Positions 63,761 to 64,000 of a stretch of DNA of 64,000 nt are shown in pieces. This DNA is from Rhipicephalus microplus (taxonomy: Eukaryota > Arthropoda > Arachnida > Ixodida > Ixodidae). The notes beneath the pieces are model-generated. The model had not been told where the DNA came from. It made no database searches and saw only the letters and a program-made list of their open reading frames with translations. The translations under genes were made by a program, and so were the position numbers. The DNA lies in assembly GCF_043290135.1 (NCBI RefSeq), contig NW_027464602.1:4588001-4652000 (forward strand), in the 5' to 3' direction. Positions within the stretch are counted from its first letter, which is position 1. Each line of letters starts with the position of its first letter.

Positions 63761-64000
63761 TCACCACCATCAGAACATATCTTCAAAGCTATCAGCACAA
63801 AGAAAAAAAGCGCCGCACCACCCCCGGGTGGGCTCGAACCTCCAACCTTTCGGTTAACAGCCGATCGCGCTAGCCAACTGCGCCACGGAGACAGTCGTGC
63901 TCCACTCTCACCACCATCAGAACATATCTTCAAAGCTATCAGCCCAAAGAAAAAAAAGCGACGCGCCACCACCGGGTGGGCTCGAACCTCCAACCTTCCG

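Larger units (their letters stand above)
20303..64000 (-). repeat. Right block of tandem ~146-bp tRNA-Asn-derived satellite (about 300 units)
   Basis: The array resumes in mid-unit directly after the LINE tail, in the anticodon-loop region (AACAGCCAATCGCG), and continues to the window end without another interruption that I could find. Orientation and unit design match the left block. Several unit variants recur at long spacing. One has an extra CGGA before GGAGAC (27241, 27686, 31510, 31955, 35634, 36078). One has a shortened GCCCCGCCCCCGGG linker (near 28790, 33060 and 37190). Another reads GCGCAAGCCAATTTTGCCATGG. Some units carry short deletions, for example near 23319 and 24322. Segments of this block resemble segments left of the LINE (about 455-2217 against 22189-23940), so the two blocks are parts of one array. 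No gene is seen in it. Confidence 0.93.

Noticed and set aside
1..64000. A cluster of functional tRNA-Asn genes
   Set aside because: Most units carry T-stem, anticodon-stem and acceptor mismatches and lack the normal acceptor 3' strand. Some have deletions in the anticodon loop (for example AACACCGATCG near 3288) or U33 replaced (AACTGCC near 3575).

Overview
The window is eukaryotic repeat DNA. I see no bacterial operon, no host protein-coding gene and no CRISPR array. About 90% of it is a tandem array of a unit of roughly 146 bp. On the minus strand each unit carries a recognisable but degenerate tRNA-Asn(GUU)-like sequence. The array is broken once by about 5.5 kb of non-array DNA, which includes an apparently intact non-LTR retrotransposon (LINE). 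The two LINE proteins are animal-type (CR1/L2/jockey-like). I suspect a chelicerate such as a tick, because similar LINE proteins and massive tRNA-like amplification are familiar there. That is recall plus inference, and no species call is possible from the window.

Layout: 1-14769 is the left array block (about 100 units). 14770-15653 is unique, mostly AT-rich sequence that I cannot identify. 15654-20302 is the LINE: 285-bp 5' monomers (two full plus a partial third), ORF1 with a 2A-like recoding motif followed by a coiled coil and an RRM-like segment, then a single in-frame TAG, then ORF2 (APE-type endonuclease plus reverse transcriptase), a 3' stem-loop and an A/T-rich tail. 20303-64000 is the right array block (about 300 units), running off the window end.

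Each array unit reads, on the minus strand, as a nearly complete RNA polymerase III transcription unit. It has an A box and a B box at tRNA spacing, then a run of about 6-9 T about 11-15 nt past the tRNA-like 3' end. The tRNA fold itself is damaged in most units (A27-A43, A51-A63 and acceptor mismatches), so these look like tRNA-derived satellite or SINE-like monomers rather than working tRNA genes. Variant units recur in blocks: a tandem duplication of about 5 kb at 3.5-13.6 kb, 4.1-4.7 kb spacings between 25 and 53 kb, and a block of about 4.5 kb present three times at offsets of about 9.4 and 10.5 kb. This is higher-order repeat structure of the kind made by unequal exchange or amplification.

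The many open frames across the array on both strands, up to 490 codons, are by-products of a repeat whose length is near a multiple of three. I do not annotate them as genes. All comparisons were made by eye, so percentages and exact copy numbers are not given.
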